Positions 27,056-35,965 of a stretch of DNA of 64,000 nt are shown in pieces. How positions within the stretch are numbered: position 1 is the first letter of the stretch; every line of letters begins with the position of its first letter. The position numbers and the translations under genes were made by a program. The DNA lies in the NCBI RefSeq assembly GCF_015244675.1, contig NZ_JABCQO010000009.1, positions 62,001 through 126,000 of the forward strand. Reading direction: 5' to 3'. A model generated the notes under the pieces. It was not told the origin of the DNA, searched no databases, and saw only the letters and a list, made by a program, of their open reading frames with translations. The DNA comes from Gluconobacter cerevisiae. GTDB taxonomy: Bacteria > Pseudomonadota > Alphaproteobacteria > Acetobacterales > Acetobacteraceae.

Positions 27056-28365
27056 AGGGACCTCTCTTTGTCGCCATCATTCTCGGAGCAGGGCTGACGG
27101 GATCTGCGATCGCGCAAGATGCTGACACAGCCACTCTGGAAAAAGGACGTTACCTGGCAGCCGCCTCTGACTGCGCGGCCTGCCACTCCGTTCATGGAAA
27201 ACCTGAATATTCCGGAGGAGTATCATTTTCTCTCCCTATGGGGAAAATCTACTCCACCAATATCACACCCGATCCCGAACACGGCATCGGACATTATACG
27301 GAAGCACAGTTCAGCCGCGCAGTGCGGGAAGGCATTCGCCGGGATGGCTCAACCCTTTATCCCGCCATGCCATTTCCCTCATATGCCCGGATGACAGACA
27401 GCGATATTCACGCATTGTTTGTCTATTTCAGGAAAGGTGTTCCAGCGGCTTCTGTTCCGACGCCGGACAACGAGATTAAGTGGCCGCTATCCATGCGCTG
27501 GCCCTTGGCAGTCTGGCGTTGGGTCTTCGCGCCCACGCTTCACACGGCCATATCCCGGACCGCCGGAGAATTCACCGATCCCCAACTGGCGCGAGGTGCT
27601 TATCTCGTGGAAGGACCTGCCCATTGTGGGGCCTGTCATTCTCCACGCGCCATTACCATGCAGGAAAAAGCCCTGACAGCCGATAGTGGCAGTCTTTATC
27701 TGTCTGGCGGGGGCGTAGTGGATGGCTGGACGCCTCCGTCCCTGCGTCAGGAAAACCGGACCGGACTGGGCCGGTGGCGTGAAGAGGACATAGTAGCCTT
27801 TCTCAAAACAGGCCGCGCCGAAACCGGCAGTGTCTTCGGCTCCATGACATCTGCCGTTCTACATGGCACACAGAAACTGAAGGATGAGGACCTGCGGTCC
27901 ATTGCGCATTACCTTAAAAGTCTTCAGGCGGCCGACCAGTCACAGACACCCTGGACATACGACTCCACCATTACGGACCAGCTTCACAAAGCCGATCTCT
28001 CATTGAGGGGTGCCCGCGTCTATATTGATCGCTGCGCCGCATGCCATCGTACGGACGGCAAGGGATATCCTGCCGTCTTTCCGCCACTGGCGGGCAATCC
28101 CGTCGTGATGCAGACCGACCCGGTGTCGCTCGTTCATATTGTTCAGGCTGGCGCGACACTTCCTTCCATGACCGCCGCGCCCTCTTCCTTCACGATGCCT
28201 GCGTTCAACCACAAGCTGACCGATCAGCAGATTGCCGATGTCGTGACGTTCATCCGCCACGCATGGGGAAACAACGCCTCCGCTGTTTCGGCGGAAGATG
28301 TGAAACAGTTCAGCAAAAGCATGCCACCGTCTGATATGCCGGATGACACCCCTGCGCTGAACTGA
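27052..28365 (+). CDS. Triheme cytochrome c subunit of the dehydrogenase
   Basis: Passes electrons from the flavoprotein to ubiquinone. The 437 residues begin with a signal peptide (VAIILGAGLTGSAIA). Three c-type heme sites are seen: CAACH at 41-45, CGACH near 190 and CAACH near 327, each with later Met ligands (for example GYPAVFPPLAGNP and FTMPAFNH). It overlaps the large-subunit stop as ATGA. The 3' end lies 5 bp from the convergent phage adhesin gene, so the phage-like element starts exactly here. Confidence 0.94.
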   Translation: MKGPLFVAIILGAGLTGSAIAQDADTATLEKGRYLAAASDCAACHSVHGKPEYSGGVSFSLPMGKIYSTNITPDPEHGIGHYTEAQFSRAVREGIRRDGSTLYPAMPFPSYARMTDSDIHALFVYFRKGVPAASVPTPDNEIKWPLSMRWPLAVWRWVFAPTLHTAISRTAGEFTDPQLARGAYLVEGPAHCGACHSPRAITMQEKALTADSGSLYLSGGGVVDGWTPPSLRQENRTGLGRWREEDIVAFLKTGRAETGSVFGSMTSAVLHGTQKLKDEDLRSIAHYLKSLQAADQSQTPWTYDSTITDQLHKADLSLRGARVYIDRCAACHRTDGKGYPAVFPPLAGNPVVMQTDPVSLVHIVQAGATLPSMTAAPSSFTMPAFNHKLTDQQIADVVTFIRHAWGNNASAVSAEDVKQFSKSMPPSDMPDDTPALN

Positions 28366-28370
28366 ACCCA

Positions 28371-29627
28371 TCACGGCAGGAAACGGTAGAGAACACAACC
28401 CTGATACCCCGTCCCCCCACTGGACGAGGCGCCGTCGGTCGCCGCTGAATAGGAGCCGCCGCCGCCCGCGCCATAACGGGTGGCATTCCGGCCGCCCTGA
28501 TTGCCGCAACGCCCTGCACCACCCCAAGGGCCGTCGCCTCCATAACCTGAGAATGTGTAGGCGTTACACTGCCCGTCACCACCGGACGTTCCGCTCTGGT
28601 TCCAAACGGTACCACCCGATGCGTTCCCACCAACTCCACCCGCAGATCCCGTCGTGGAATAGAACGTTCCGCCTTGTCCACCCTCGGCCTGCAAAAGTGT
28701 TTGTCCGAGATAGCTGACAAGAGACGTACCACCCGTCTGTTCGGAGCCGCCGCCATTTCCGACCGTAATCGCCAGTCCGGTGCCCTGCGTCGGACTGACG
28801 GCATAAATGCCCCACGCATCCCCGCCACCGCCACCACCGGCACCAGAAAACGAACTGACGGTGGTTGTCGCCTGCGAAGCAGCACCACCACCACCAGCAC
28901 CAATAACCCGCAACTCCACCCTCGACGCCCAGGCCGGGATGGAGACCGAACCATTCCCGGTCACGAGAGTCATGGGTTCGGTGGACGCCTTTAGAAGCGC
29001 CTGCGTGGCCAATTCAGGAATGGTTGGCCAGAATACCTGCCCCGGCTGAGCCGTTACACCCGCCAAAGTAGATGCACCCTGCGGCACCGTAATCGTGTAA
29101 AGCGCCACAACACATCCACCCGCCGGAGGAACGGGAGGGTTGGTCGCAGCGACAAGGGAAATAACGCCAGTCCGGCGCACAGGCAGCGCGCCGCCGCCGT
29201 TTTGAATGCCAGCCTGTGTCTGGGACGGATTGCTGGCATTGAAGAACGGAAGCACCGTCGGATCAGCATCCTGCTCGGAGCAGCGAGCATAAATCGTGTA
29301 AGTATTGCCTGTGCCGGGCAGAGTAATGGTCTGCGGTATCGTGCTGATATACTGGCATGTCAGAGCGGTCGTATCCGCTCCAAGGCCACCACCGTTTCCA
29401 CCAATAGTCGCAACATCCATGACACCAGGAGCGACAATCGAACCTGCTTCAATCGTCAGGTTCAGGCTGTTATAAGACGCCGAACACCCCAGCCCTGACG
29501 CCGCCATGACATTCGGTCCGTAAAGCATGGACGCCAGATTACCAAACGCCGCCTTGGTGTAGCGCCCTGCGCGCAGAAGATCCGTATCAAGCGGGATTGA
29601 TCCCGCATAAACGATGGCCCGATCCAT
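28371..29627 (-). CDS. Tail fibre / adhesin with glycine-rich tip domain
   Basis: 418 residues. The first 220 residues look like a fibre shaft or attachment region (MDRAIVYAGSIPLDTDLLRA is a typical phage fibre start). The last 190 are extremely Gly-rich with many short G-x-G strands (VIGAGGGGAASQ, GAGGGGGGDAWG, YGAGGGGSYSA), like the poly-glycine tip domains of phage adhesins that bind host surface receptors. A host-recognition role is inferred. The start overlaps the upstream gene's stop as TAATG. It is the last gene of the tail operon and ends 5 bp from the cytochrome c gene. Confidence 0.8.
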   Translation of the reverse strand: MDRAIVYAGSIPLDTDLLRAGRYTKAAFGNLASMLYGPNVMAASGLGCSASYNSLNLTIEAGSIVAPGVMDVATIGGNGGGLGADTTALTCQYISTIPQTITLPGTGNTYTIYARCSEQDADPTVLPFFNASNPSQTQAGIQNGGGALPVRRTGVISLVAATNPPVPPAGGCVVALYTITVPQGASTLAGVTAQPGQVFWPTIPELATQALLKASTEPMTLVTGNGSVSIPAWASRVELRVIGAGGGGAASQATTTVSSFSGAGGGGGGDAWGIYAVSPTQGTGLAITVGNGGGSEQTGGTSLVSYLGQTLLQAEGGQGGTFYSTTGSAGGVGGNASGGTVWNQSGTSGGDGQCNAYTFSGYGGDGPWGGAGRCGNQGGRNATRYGAGGGGSYSAATDGASSSGGTGYQGCVLYRFLP

Positions 29628-30313
29628 TAATTTTTCACCTTGATCCAGCCGGTAACGCCCATGGCTGCCGTCTGATCGACAACACGGCAGACTGTTGCCA
29701 GATCTGCGGCTTTTCCCAACTTCGTTTCTACAAAAAACTGACCACCCTGAAGGCTGCCGTAACGCAGGGCCTGCGCACCATAACCGTAGCCCCCGCCCAT
29801 GGCAGGAAGCGACGCACAGGCAAGAGCATGACAGTCGGACGCGTTCAGGGGTTCGATAATAACTGGCTGCACACCCGTCGCCGCGACAAGCGCATTCGTT
29901 ACGGCCTGCCGTGTGTTGCGTTCGGCAAATAGCGTAGCACGGATGCGTTTGCGATACACGACATCCGGCTCGGATGCCTGACGGACCAATCCACCGTCAC
30001 CGAAATAATCTTCGGCAGCCATATCCAGAAAAGCGCCGCTCATCGTCGCAAAACGCATCTGCAGGGAACATTGCTGCATCAACTGCCAGATTTCGGCCAG
30101 AACAGTACCAAAACTGCGCAAAATCGCCGCCAGCACCGGTGCGGATTCTGCTTCCAGGCCCTGAGGTTCCGGCGGAAACCACCCTGTCGGCAAAAGACGT
30201 CGGAACCGCCCGGCAAAATCCTCTACCGATCCCGGAGCTGGCCCCGTATCCAGTAAAACGCTCCCATCAGAAGCACGGATGATGTCCTTGTCTTCATCGT
30301 AGAGAACCGCCAT
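29627..30313 (-). CDS. Baseplate/tail-tip protein (gpI- or Mu gp48-like)
   Basis: 228 residues. The N-terminal helical part (EDFAGRFRRLLPTGWFPPEP, then FLDMAAEDYFGDGGLVRQ) and the DVVYRKRIRATLFAERNTRQ segment are typical of baseplate-to-fibre connector proteins in the slot after gpJ. Assignment to P2 gpI or Mu gp48 is by position and pattern and is not certain. It lies between two fibre-like genes. Confidence 0.6.
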   Translation of the reverse strand: MAVLYDEDKDIIRASDGSVLLDTGPAPGSVEDFAGRFRRLLPTGWFPPEPQGLEAESAPVLAAILRSFGTVLAEIWQLMQQCSLQMRFATMSGAFLDMAAEDYFGDGGLVRQASEPDVVYRKRIRATLFAERNTRQAVTNALVAATGVQPVIIEPLNASDCHALACASLPAMGGGYGYGAQALRYGSLQGGQFFVETKLGKAADLATVCRVVDQTAAMGVTGWIKVKN

Positions 30314-30317
30314 CCCA

Positions 30318-31556
30318 TCACCCCCCGACCTGGTCTGGAGCCATCAGCGGAATACGATAATCAGCACCATTGATGTTGATATGCAGAAACCCCCCATTGG
30401 CAACAGTCGGCATCGTCCCACCCGTTCCCGTCACTGGAGACGTAATCTGCAGCTCCCCGCCGCTCGCTGGGAAAAGACCCAGATTGCCGGATCCACCTGT
30501 CCCTTCCTGCACATACAGGCCCGCCGCCTGTGTTGCAGCGCCAGCCTGAACCTGAAGCGCATTGGTCGGGCTGGGCATACTAGCAACCGAGAACAGCGTC
30601 TCACCTTCGATATTGCCAAACAGGATTCCGTTATCCGTAAATTCCTGACGCATACCGTTGGTACGTTCCGTCACGGTGGAGCGGACAAAAGCTCCGACAT
30701 TAGACCCGGCCACACCGGAAACGGTTTCCGGCGTATGCCACTCCAAAGCCTGGTTGCGCGCAAGAGAAACAGCCGATGCGTATCCGGAATCCTTGCCATC
30801 AGTTCCGGTCAGAGACTGGGCACCGAAAACAATACCCACCTGCCATGAATTCGGATTAGAAACGAACACCATACCTGCTGCTGCATCGGAAGTGCCCGAT
30901 GTCTGGCCACCACCCGCACCAAGCTGGATACCGTACACACCACCGCCAACATTCGGCGCATAAGGCGTCGACTGTCCCACTGCAAGGCCACCAAAATTGA
31001 CAGCCTCAAGTTCCATTCCGAAAGTCGGCTGATAATTCACTCCAGCAAGACGCCACGCTTCGCCATAATAAGCATAAGCGGTCGTGGTTGTCGGACTGGA
31101 CGTGTCATCGGAAACCCCCCATGACGCCACCCCGATGGAACTCGGCTGAAAGCCCAGCAGCGCTTTACCAGTCACAGCATCAGATGTACGCGACCCTGCA
31201 ACAAACGCACTGTTGCCAAACTGGGCAAGGGACGCACACTGGGCATCCTGCAACGCCCAGGGACCAATCGACGTTGCCCCCATGGTTTCTGAAAGCCAGT
31301 CATCCTGCGATGAACTGGCCCTGTCACTCAGAGTGGGATTGTCGGCTGCAACACCCACCAGAAGCCGATCCGCAAACCGCTTTACCTGTGCGCCTTTGTC
31401 CGAATAAAATTGACCGCTTGCCGTAACACTAACAGGCGCCTCAATAATCTGCGAGACCGTCGCAGTAACGGTTCTTGTGCCGCTGGAATCCGCCAGAACA
31501 ACAACTTCTTCCCCTGTCAGGGAGTCGAGTTTGGGATATGTGTTAAATACAGCCAT
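30318..31556 (-). CDS. Putative tail fibre / receptor-binding protein
   Basis: 412 residues with no enzyme motif. It starts with a short shaft (NTYPKLDSLTGEEVVVLADS) and then has a Gly/Ser/Thr-rich beta region with repeated short strands, ending in a polar beta domain (HININGADYRIPL). It resembles phage fibre or spike proteins by composition only. GAGGA lies six bases before ATG 31556. Its place between gpJ-like and gpI-like genes is unusual, since in P2 and Mu fibres follow gpI. Confidence 0.6.
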   Translation of the reverse strand: MAVFNTYPKLDSLTGEEVVVLADSSGTRTVTATVSQIIEAPVSVTASGQFYSDKGAQVKRFADRLLVGVAADNPTLSDRASSSQDDWLSETMGATSIGPWALQDAQCASLAQFGNSAFVAGSRTSDAVTGKALLGFQPSSIGVASWGVSDDTSSPTTTTAYAYYGEAWRLAGVNYQPTFGMELEAVNFGGLAVGQSTPYAPNVGGGVYGIQLGAGGGQTSGTSDAAAGMVFVSNPNSWQVGIVFGAQSLTGTDGKDSGYASAVSLARNQALEWHTPETVSGVAGSNVGAFVRSTVTERTNGMRQEFTDNGILFGNIEGETLFSVASMPSPTNALQVQAGAATQAAGLYVQEGTGGSGNLGLFPASGGELQITSPVTGTGGTMPTVANGGFLHININGADYRIPLMAPDQVGG

Positions 31557-31597
31557 GAAAATTCCTCATCCGACCCAATAGTTCAGAATTCACCCCC

Positions 31598-32737
31598 TCA
31601 ACCCTGAGTGACATTGATCTGAATACTTCCAACCATGAGAGCCTGATTGCCATTTGCGGGAATATCAGCCTGCCCGCCATTCAATCGAACATTCAGAACA
31701 GACGTCACGCTAACGCCCGCACCGGCATAAGCCAGATACGACAGGCGGCTGTACGGATAACCATCACCCACCGTCATTGAAGCAATATCCTTGGACACAA
31801 CCGATCGGATGGTGCTCGCGGCCTGCTGAACCGGAACAGAGGAAGGCACCACGACATCCATGGACACATTCACCGTCAAATCCTGTGGCGCCTGCACAGC
31901 AAAGCCGACCCCAAGAGCCCGCACAGAATCAACGGCATCATAGACAGTCGATAAAAGCTGGTCTGAAGGAACGCCGCTTCCATCGTTCACCACAGCCGTA
32001 AAATAACCGCTCCGCGCATTCCCTACCGTATTAAGACCATCCCGCAGTGAATAACTCAGATTCGTCTGGACATTGACAATGGCATTACCGATCGCAGCCC
32101 GATTGGCGGAGGCTTTCGCCGCCAGCCAGAGCGGAAAGCGTGATCTTAACTGGCTATCCGTTTCTTGATCGGAACCATTCAGAAAAGGTGCACCGTTCGT
32201 CACCGTATCCAAGCCCGCAACCGCCGTTCCCATTAGGCAGAGTGCACCAACAGAAACATTTCCGACCGATCCGATCACCTGACACGACACAGGGACCGAT
32301 AGCGTCGAAACACCGGCCGCACGCACATAACCTCCCGCAGATGCAGACCATGTCGGCAAAGTCTGGTCCTGCGTCACCGCAAAGGAAATCCCTCCTACTG
32401 TCCGCACGATCACTCCGGGAGGAACAACCGCTGACTGCTCGCTAGCCATGAAGGAGGTAAACGTCACAACACCTGTCGCTGCCGTACCAGGCAGTCGGCT
32501 CATGCCAAAATCATAGACAAAACTGTCGCAGTCCGACCCAGTAGATGTCGACAATCGGGTCCGTAACAGTAACTGCAACACCAGATACTGCAACCACAAA
32601 CCAACACCGCCTACACTCTCCATCAAGGCCCGAACGGGAGAACCGATGGAAACGTCCAGCAACTGGGAACAGGATGCCTGAGCCGTTGTCACTGCAGTAG
32701 AAACAATCGTGGAAAAGGAACGTAGGGAGAGAGACAT
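31598..32737 (-). CDS. Baseplate wedge protein J (Mu gp47-like)
   Basis: 379 residues with the Baseplate_J family pattern: an N-terminal helical part, the beta repeat VPVSCQVIGSVGNVSVGALC, then TVTNGAPFLNGSDQETDSQL with the downstream LRSRF, and a C-terminal part VTSVLNVRLNGG. The protein forms the baseplate wedge around the hub of contractile tails. AGAGG lies upstream of ATG 32737. Confidence 0.87.
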   Translation of the reverse strand: MSLSLRSFSTIVSTAVTTAQASCSQLLDVSIGSPVRALMESVGGVGLWLQYLVLQLLLRTRLSTSTGSDCDSFVYDFGMSRLPGTAATGVVTFTSFMASEQSAVVPPGVIVRTVGGISFAVTQDQTLPTWSASAGGYVRAAGVSTLSVPVSCQVIGSVGNVSVGALCLMGTAVAGLDTVTNGAPFLNGSDQETDSQLRSRFPLWLAAKASANRAAIGNAIVNVQTNLSYSLRDGLNTVGNARSGYFTAVVNDGSGVPSDQLLSTVYDAVDSVRALGVGFAVQAPQDLTVNVSMDVVVPSSVPVQQAASTIRSVVSKDIASMTVGDGYPYSRLSYLAYAGAGVSVTSVLNVRLNGGQADIPANGNQALMVGSIQINVTQG

Positions 32738-32781
32738 CGCATCCTCTTGGAGCGGTTTAATACCGTGCCGCTCTCGTAATT

Positions 32782-33141
32782 TCAGTAGGAAAAAGACAGG
32801 CTCTGCTGCTGGCCGGACCCGGCGTCGACATAGGAAACATCACATCTGCAGATGCCAAGCCCCTCATCCGTCACGGTCACGCTCACGGCCTGTGAAGAGT
32901 CCACATTGGCATCTTCCTGGACCTGCGTCCGGATGACAGATTCCATGGCTTCCGGAGCAATGACCTGCCCCACCATGAGCGGAAGCCCCACTCCATAATC
33001 GAGCTGCCAGACGTAATTTCCCGCAACCGTCAGCAGACGCCTCAGCAATCCCTGCCTCGTAAGCTCCGATCCCGAAACTGTCTGAAGCCCTCCGGCGGAC
33101 AGAACCAGATCATTCCCGAAAACATGCGAAAAAGCGATCAT
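32782..33141 (-). CDS. Baseplate protein W / gp46-like (T4 gp25 family)
   Basis: 119 residues. The pattern TRQGLLRRLLTVAGNYVWQLDYGVGLPLMVGQ fits the gp25/Mu gp46 family, a lysozyme-related baseplate wedge component. ATG 33141 overlaps the spike gene's stop as ATGA, matching the Mu gp45-gp46-gp47 order. Confidence 0.78.
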   Translation of the reverse strand: MIAFSHVFGNDLVLSAGGLQTVSGSELTRQGLLRRLLTVAGNYVWQLDYGVGLPLMVGQVIAPEAMESVIRTQVQEDANVDSSQAVSVTVTDEGLGICRCDVSYVDAGSGQQQSLSFSY

Positions 33142-33761
33142 CCAAGCGGCCCTCCCGTTTTCTGGCTTCCTGCCAGATGAATATGCTCATTCAGAGAATG
33201 CTGATCGGTGCGAATATCCCCCCCCGAAAGTGTCAGTCCGGCAGATGTCAGCGTCATTTCCGTTCCACCAACAGAAAGAATTATCGTCCCGTCTTTGATA
33301 ACAAAAGACGCATTACCCGCACCCACCGCAACACCATCCAGACCAATATGTAACCAGCCCGCACCGGAAGACGATGCACCAACTTTTCCGGAAGCAGACA
33401 ACGGCGGAAGACCACACCCGCCTTTGACGAGAAGTTCTCCAGGCTGCGCCACCTTGCCGGTCAAAGGAGATAGAGGCGCCATAACTACCGTGTCGTACAC
33501 ACTTCCCGTCACGACCAGATGCTCCCCGTCTCCCTCAATCGGTTGCAACACAACATGGGTTCCCGGAGAAGACGGACGTGCAATCCGCAAATCCCCTGCA
33601 TGCACACCGCACGAATCCGGAATCCAGCCTGTTTCTATGTTTTCAGGCTGAATGCGGACTTTGACGGCATGATTGACCGGATCAACGGCAGACACGATCC
33701 CAAACATCGTATGTGACGTTCGACCTTGCAAAGCGGCCGCATCAAAACGTGCATCATTCAT
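33138..33761 (-). CDS. Baseplate assembly / central spike protein V (Mu gp45-like)
   Basis: 207 residues. The N-terminal OB-like domain (HTMFGIVSAVDPVNHAVKVR, GTHVVLQPIEGDGEHLVVTG) is followed by a triple-helix-forming beta part. The C-terminus ends with NEHIHLAGSQKTGGPLG, the His-x-His tip pattern of membrane-piercing spikes, which often bind iron. It overlaps the gp44-like hub gene start region by 4 bp and the gp46-like gene by 4 bp. Confidence 0.87.
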   Translation of the reverse strand: MNDARFDAAALQGRTSHTMFGIVSAVDPVNHAVKVRIQPENIETGWIPDSCGVHAGDLRIARPSSPGTHVVLQPIEGDGEHLVVTGSVYDTVVMAPLSPLTGKVAQPGELLVKGGCGLPPLSASGKVGASSSGAGWLHIGLDGVAVGAGNASFVIKDGTIILSVGGTEMTLTSAGLTLSGGDIRTDQHSLNEHIHLAGSQKTGGPLG

Positions 33762-34819
33762 GCCTCACCTCCCCGATCCCTTAGAACGACATGCTGCACA
33801 AATCCATGCTCTACGGAAAAGCGTGAGAGAACCTGATCGATCCCCAGGGTTTTCTCACCATTTCCCACCGCCACGGTCATGAAATTCCGTGGCGAAACTC
33901 CGATAATTCCAGGAATTTTAATTCGGACAGACAATGCATGAGCAGCAATGCGAGCATGTTTTCCCCGCGCCAGCCTCTGCAAGTCTTCCAGCCGACGTCC
34001 GGGAACACGGAATGTATGAATGGTAGAATTTCCCGAAGGTGCATCCTGAGAAAAAGAAACACCATCGTAATAGACGTGAGTCGTACTTCTTTGCCGGGAA
34101 TCCCACGACGCCATATGAACGACCACACCCGCCAGCAACTGCAAATCGCGCGCAATTCCAGTCTCAAGAACCGCCTGACGCATATCCGTCACCTGCGCAC
34201 TTTTGTCCGAAGCAGACCCCAGCGGCTGACAGACAAGAGAGGTTCCCTCGGCATAAAGATCGCAGAACGCATCCCTTGCGATCGTAAACGCCAGATCCGC
34301 CGCAGTCTGAAAACGGTGCTGCCCCATAAGAGCACCCCGTTTATGCTCAATCTGCCAAAACTGACCCGCCATCAACGTCGCCTGATCCGAAGGCAACGTA
34401 ATCTGCGCCTCAAGCCCCGCCGCCTGCGCCATAATTTCCAGCAGTTCCTGCTGGGTATGGTTGAGCCATCCATCCTGAACACGCAGATCCATTAACGCAG
34501 CCAACGCATCGCGACATTCCATCTCCAGAATGGAATGCTCAGCCACATAGTCGATATGATCAAGACGCCCCTGAAATAGCGTCGTCCAGGCTGCCGCAAT
34601 ATTCTGGGTATCCCGCATTTGAAGCGTCACCCATTTTCGCGCAGGCTGCTCCGCCTCGAACCATGGCTTTTCTGTTCCCTGCTTTCTAACAGCCAGACGA
34701 AGAGTAGCAACATCGCATGCCTCATAACGGCTGGCATCGATTTCAAACTGCATAAGCGCCAGAACAGGATCGACCCGCCCGTCAAAAAGAACCTGAACCT
34801 CCAGGTTTCTGACATTCAT
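33758..34819 (-). CDS. Baseplate hub protein (Mu gp44 / late-control D-like)
   Basis: 353 residues fitting the gpD/gp44 hub family, with alternating beta-rich domains (NLEVQVLFDGRVDPVLALMQ, TLFQGRLDHIDYVAEHSILE) and a helical segment FQTAADLAFTIARDAFCD. It follows the LysM-like X protein, overlapping its stop as ATGA, and precedes the spike gene, the order of P2/Mu tails. Confidence 0.75.
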   Translation of the reverse strand: MNVRNLEVQVLFDGRVDPVLALMQFEIDASRYEACDVATLRLAVRKQGTEKPWFEAEQPARKWVTLQMRDTQNIAAAWTTLFQGRLDHIDYVAEHSILEMECRDALAALMDLRVQDGWLNHTQQELLEIMAQAAGLEAQITLPSDQATLMAGQFWQIEHKRGALMGQHRFQTAADLAFTIARDAFCDLYAEGTSLVCQPLGSASDKSAQVTDMRQAVLETGIARDLQLLAGVVVHMASWDSRQRSTTHVYYDGVSFSQDAPSGNSTIHTFRVPGRRLEDLQRLARGKHARIAAHALSVRIKIPGIIGVSPRNFMTVAVGNGEKTLGIDQVLSRFSVEHGFVQHVVLRDRGGEA

Positions 34820-35025
34820 TCCAATGCTCCATCAGGCAGGCCGGACACCAGATCAGGTTCAACCGACGGAACCTTCAGAACAACCGTCTCAGAAATCCTG
34901 CCCAGATCCGGGTCAATCATCCCGTTAACCTGCGCAATTCTCCACCATTGGGATGCATCTCCAAGTTCACGCGCCGCCACATGAAACAGGGAAATATCCG
35001 CAGCACTGACAATAATATCCTGCAT
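34816..35025 (-). CDS. Small tail protein X (LysM-like)
   Basis: 69 residues (MQDIIVSAADISLFHVAARE, then LGDASQWWRIAQVNGMIDPD and a Leu-Lys-Val-Pro end). This is the LysM-type fold of P2 gpX and its relatives, located next to the hub in contractile tails. ATG 35025 has GAGG five bases upstream and ATG 35028 is adjacent. The frame extends 34 codons further upstream, but only inside the preceding gene. It overlaps the hub gene by 4 bp. Confidence 0.78.
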   Translation of the reverse strand: MQDIIVSAADISLFHVAARELGDASQWWRIAQVNGMIDPDLGRISETVVLKVPSVEPDLVSGLPDGALE

Positions 35026-35032
35026 CATTCCC

Positions 35033-35947
35033 TCATGCGAAAATCGACGGCAAAGCCGTCTCCTGCCCCTGAGCCAGCGCAATATTCGCCGCAGACCGGT
35101 TGACCAGTCCCCCCGCATCCGCCGCCGCACTCAGAAGCGCTGCATTCTGACCCAGAGTCTTTAGCGAAACACTGTTGACCGGCTGGATGGCCTCAACATT
35201 CTGTCCCGTCCCGGCAATAATAGATTGCAAACCACTTCCCGCATTTTGCAGCCCCCCAGCAACAGACGCCAGTGCAGAAGGAACGGTCGCGAGATTCATC
35301 CCACTCTGCGCCACGCCATTAATCGTCCCCAGTGCGTCCGTGACTTTCGAAGCAAAACCGCCTGCACCAACCAGACTGGCCAGCGGCATCACCTGCCCGA
35401 CAACCGAAGACACCTGCCCCGCTGCCGTAAAGACACCTTCGGAGATACCCGAAACGGTCCCGGAAAAACTATCGAGAGCACTCCCGACGTCATCTCCCAG
35501 CAAACCGGACAGAGTCGACAGGCTCTGAACGGACGTCGTTTCCTGAGGCCTCTCAAGAACCAGCTTATAGGAACAGACCGCCCCCTTCGCCTGATAGACG
35601 TAAGTGAACTGCGCAATCCATACCTGTACAGAAAGACCCGCCGCCGAGAAAGCAACCTGCTGTCCCGCCATGCGCATACGCTCGACTGCCTGCGCGCGCC
35701 TCTGCGCGTCAGGACCGAGAAAACGCCCACGCAATTCCAGCCGCCCCGGATCGTTGCCCAGCGCGTCCACAACCCGCCCACCACCTGGCAAACGATGCAC
35801 AACCAGCATCTGACGACCGCCAACCTGCAGCGTGTCCGGAACCTCAATTCCCGTCAGAACCAGATTTCCCAGTATGACAGGCGACGACGCCCCCAAACGC
35901 CCCACAGCGCCAATGGCATTTTCTATGTCAGAAAGGCCAATACCCAT
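35033..35947 (-). CDS. DNA-circularisation N / baseplate-hub-associated protein (Mu gpN-like)
   Basis: 304 residues. The N-terminal part (HRLPGGGRVVDALGNDPGRL then RRAQAVERMRMAGQQVAFSA and QVWIAQFTYVYQAKGAVCSY) matches the N-terminal domain of Mu gpN-type proteins that link tape measure to hub. A long Ala/Gly-rich C-terminal region is probably helical. GAGGAG lies ten bases upstream of ATG 35947. Confidence 0.7.
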   Translation of the reverse strand: MGIGLSDIENAIGAVGRLGASSPVILGNLVLTGIEVPDTLQVGGRQMLVVHRLPGGGRVVDALGNDPGRLELRGRFLGPDAQRRAQAVERMRMAGQQVAFSAAGLSVQVWIAQFTYVYQAKGAVCSYKLVLERPQETTSVQSLSTLSGLLGDDVGSALDSFSGTVSGISEGVFTAAGQVSSVVGQVMPLASLVGAGGFASKVTDALGTINGVAQSGMNLATVPSALASVAGGLQNAGSGLQSIIAGTGQNVEAIQPVNSVSLKTLGQNAALLSAAADAGGLVNRSAANIALAQGQETALPSIFA

Positions 35948-35965
35948 CAGGGAACATCTCCTCTG

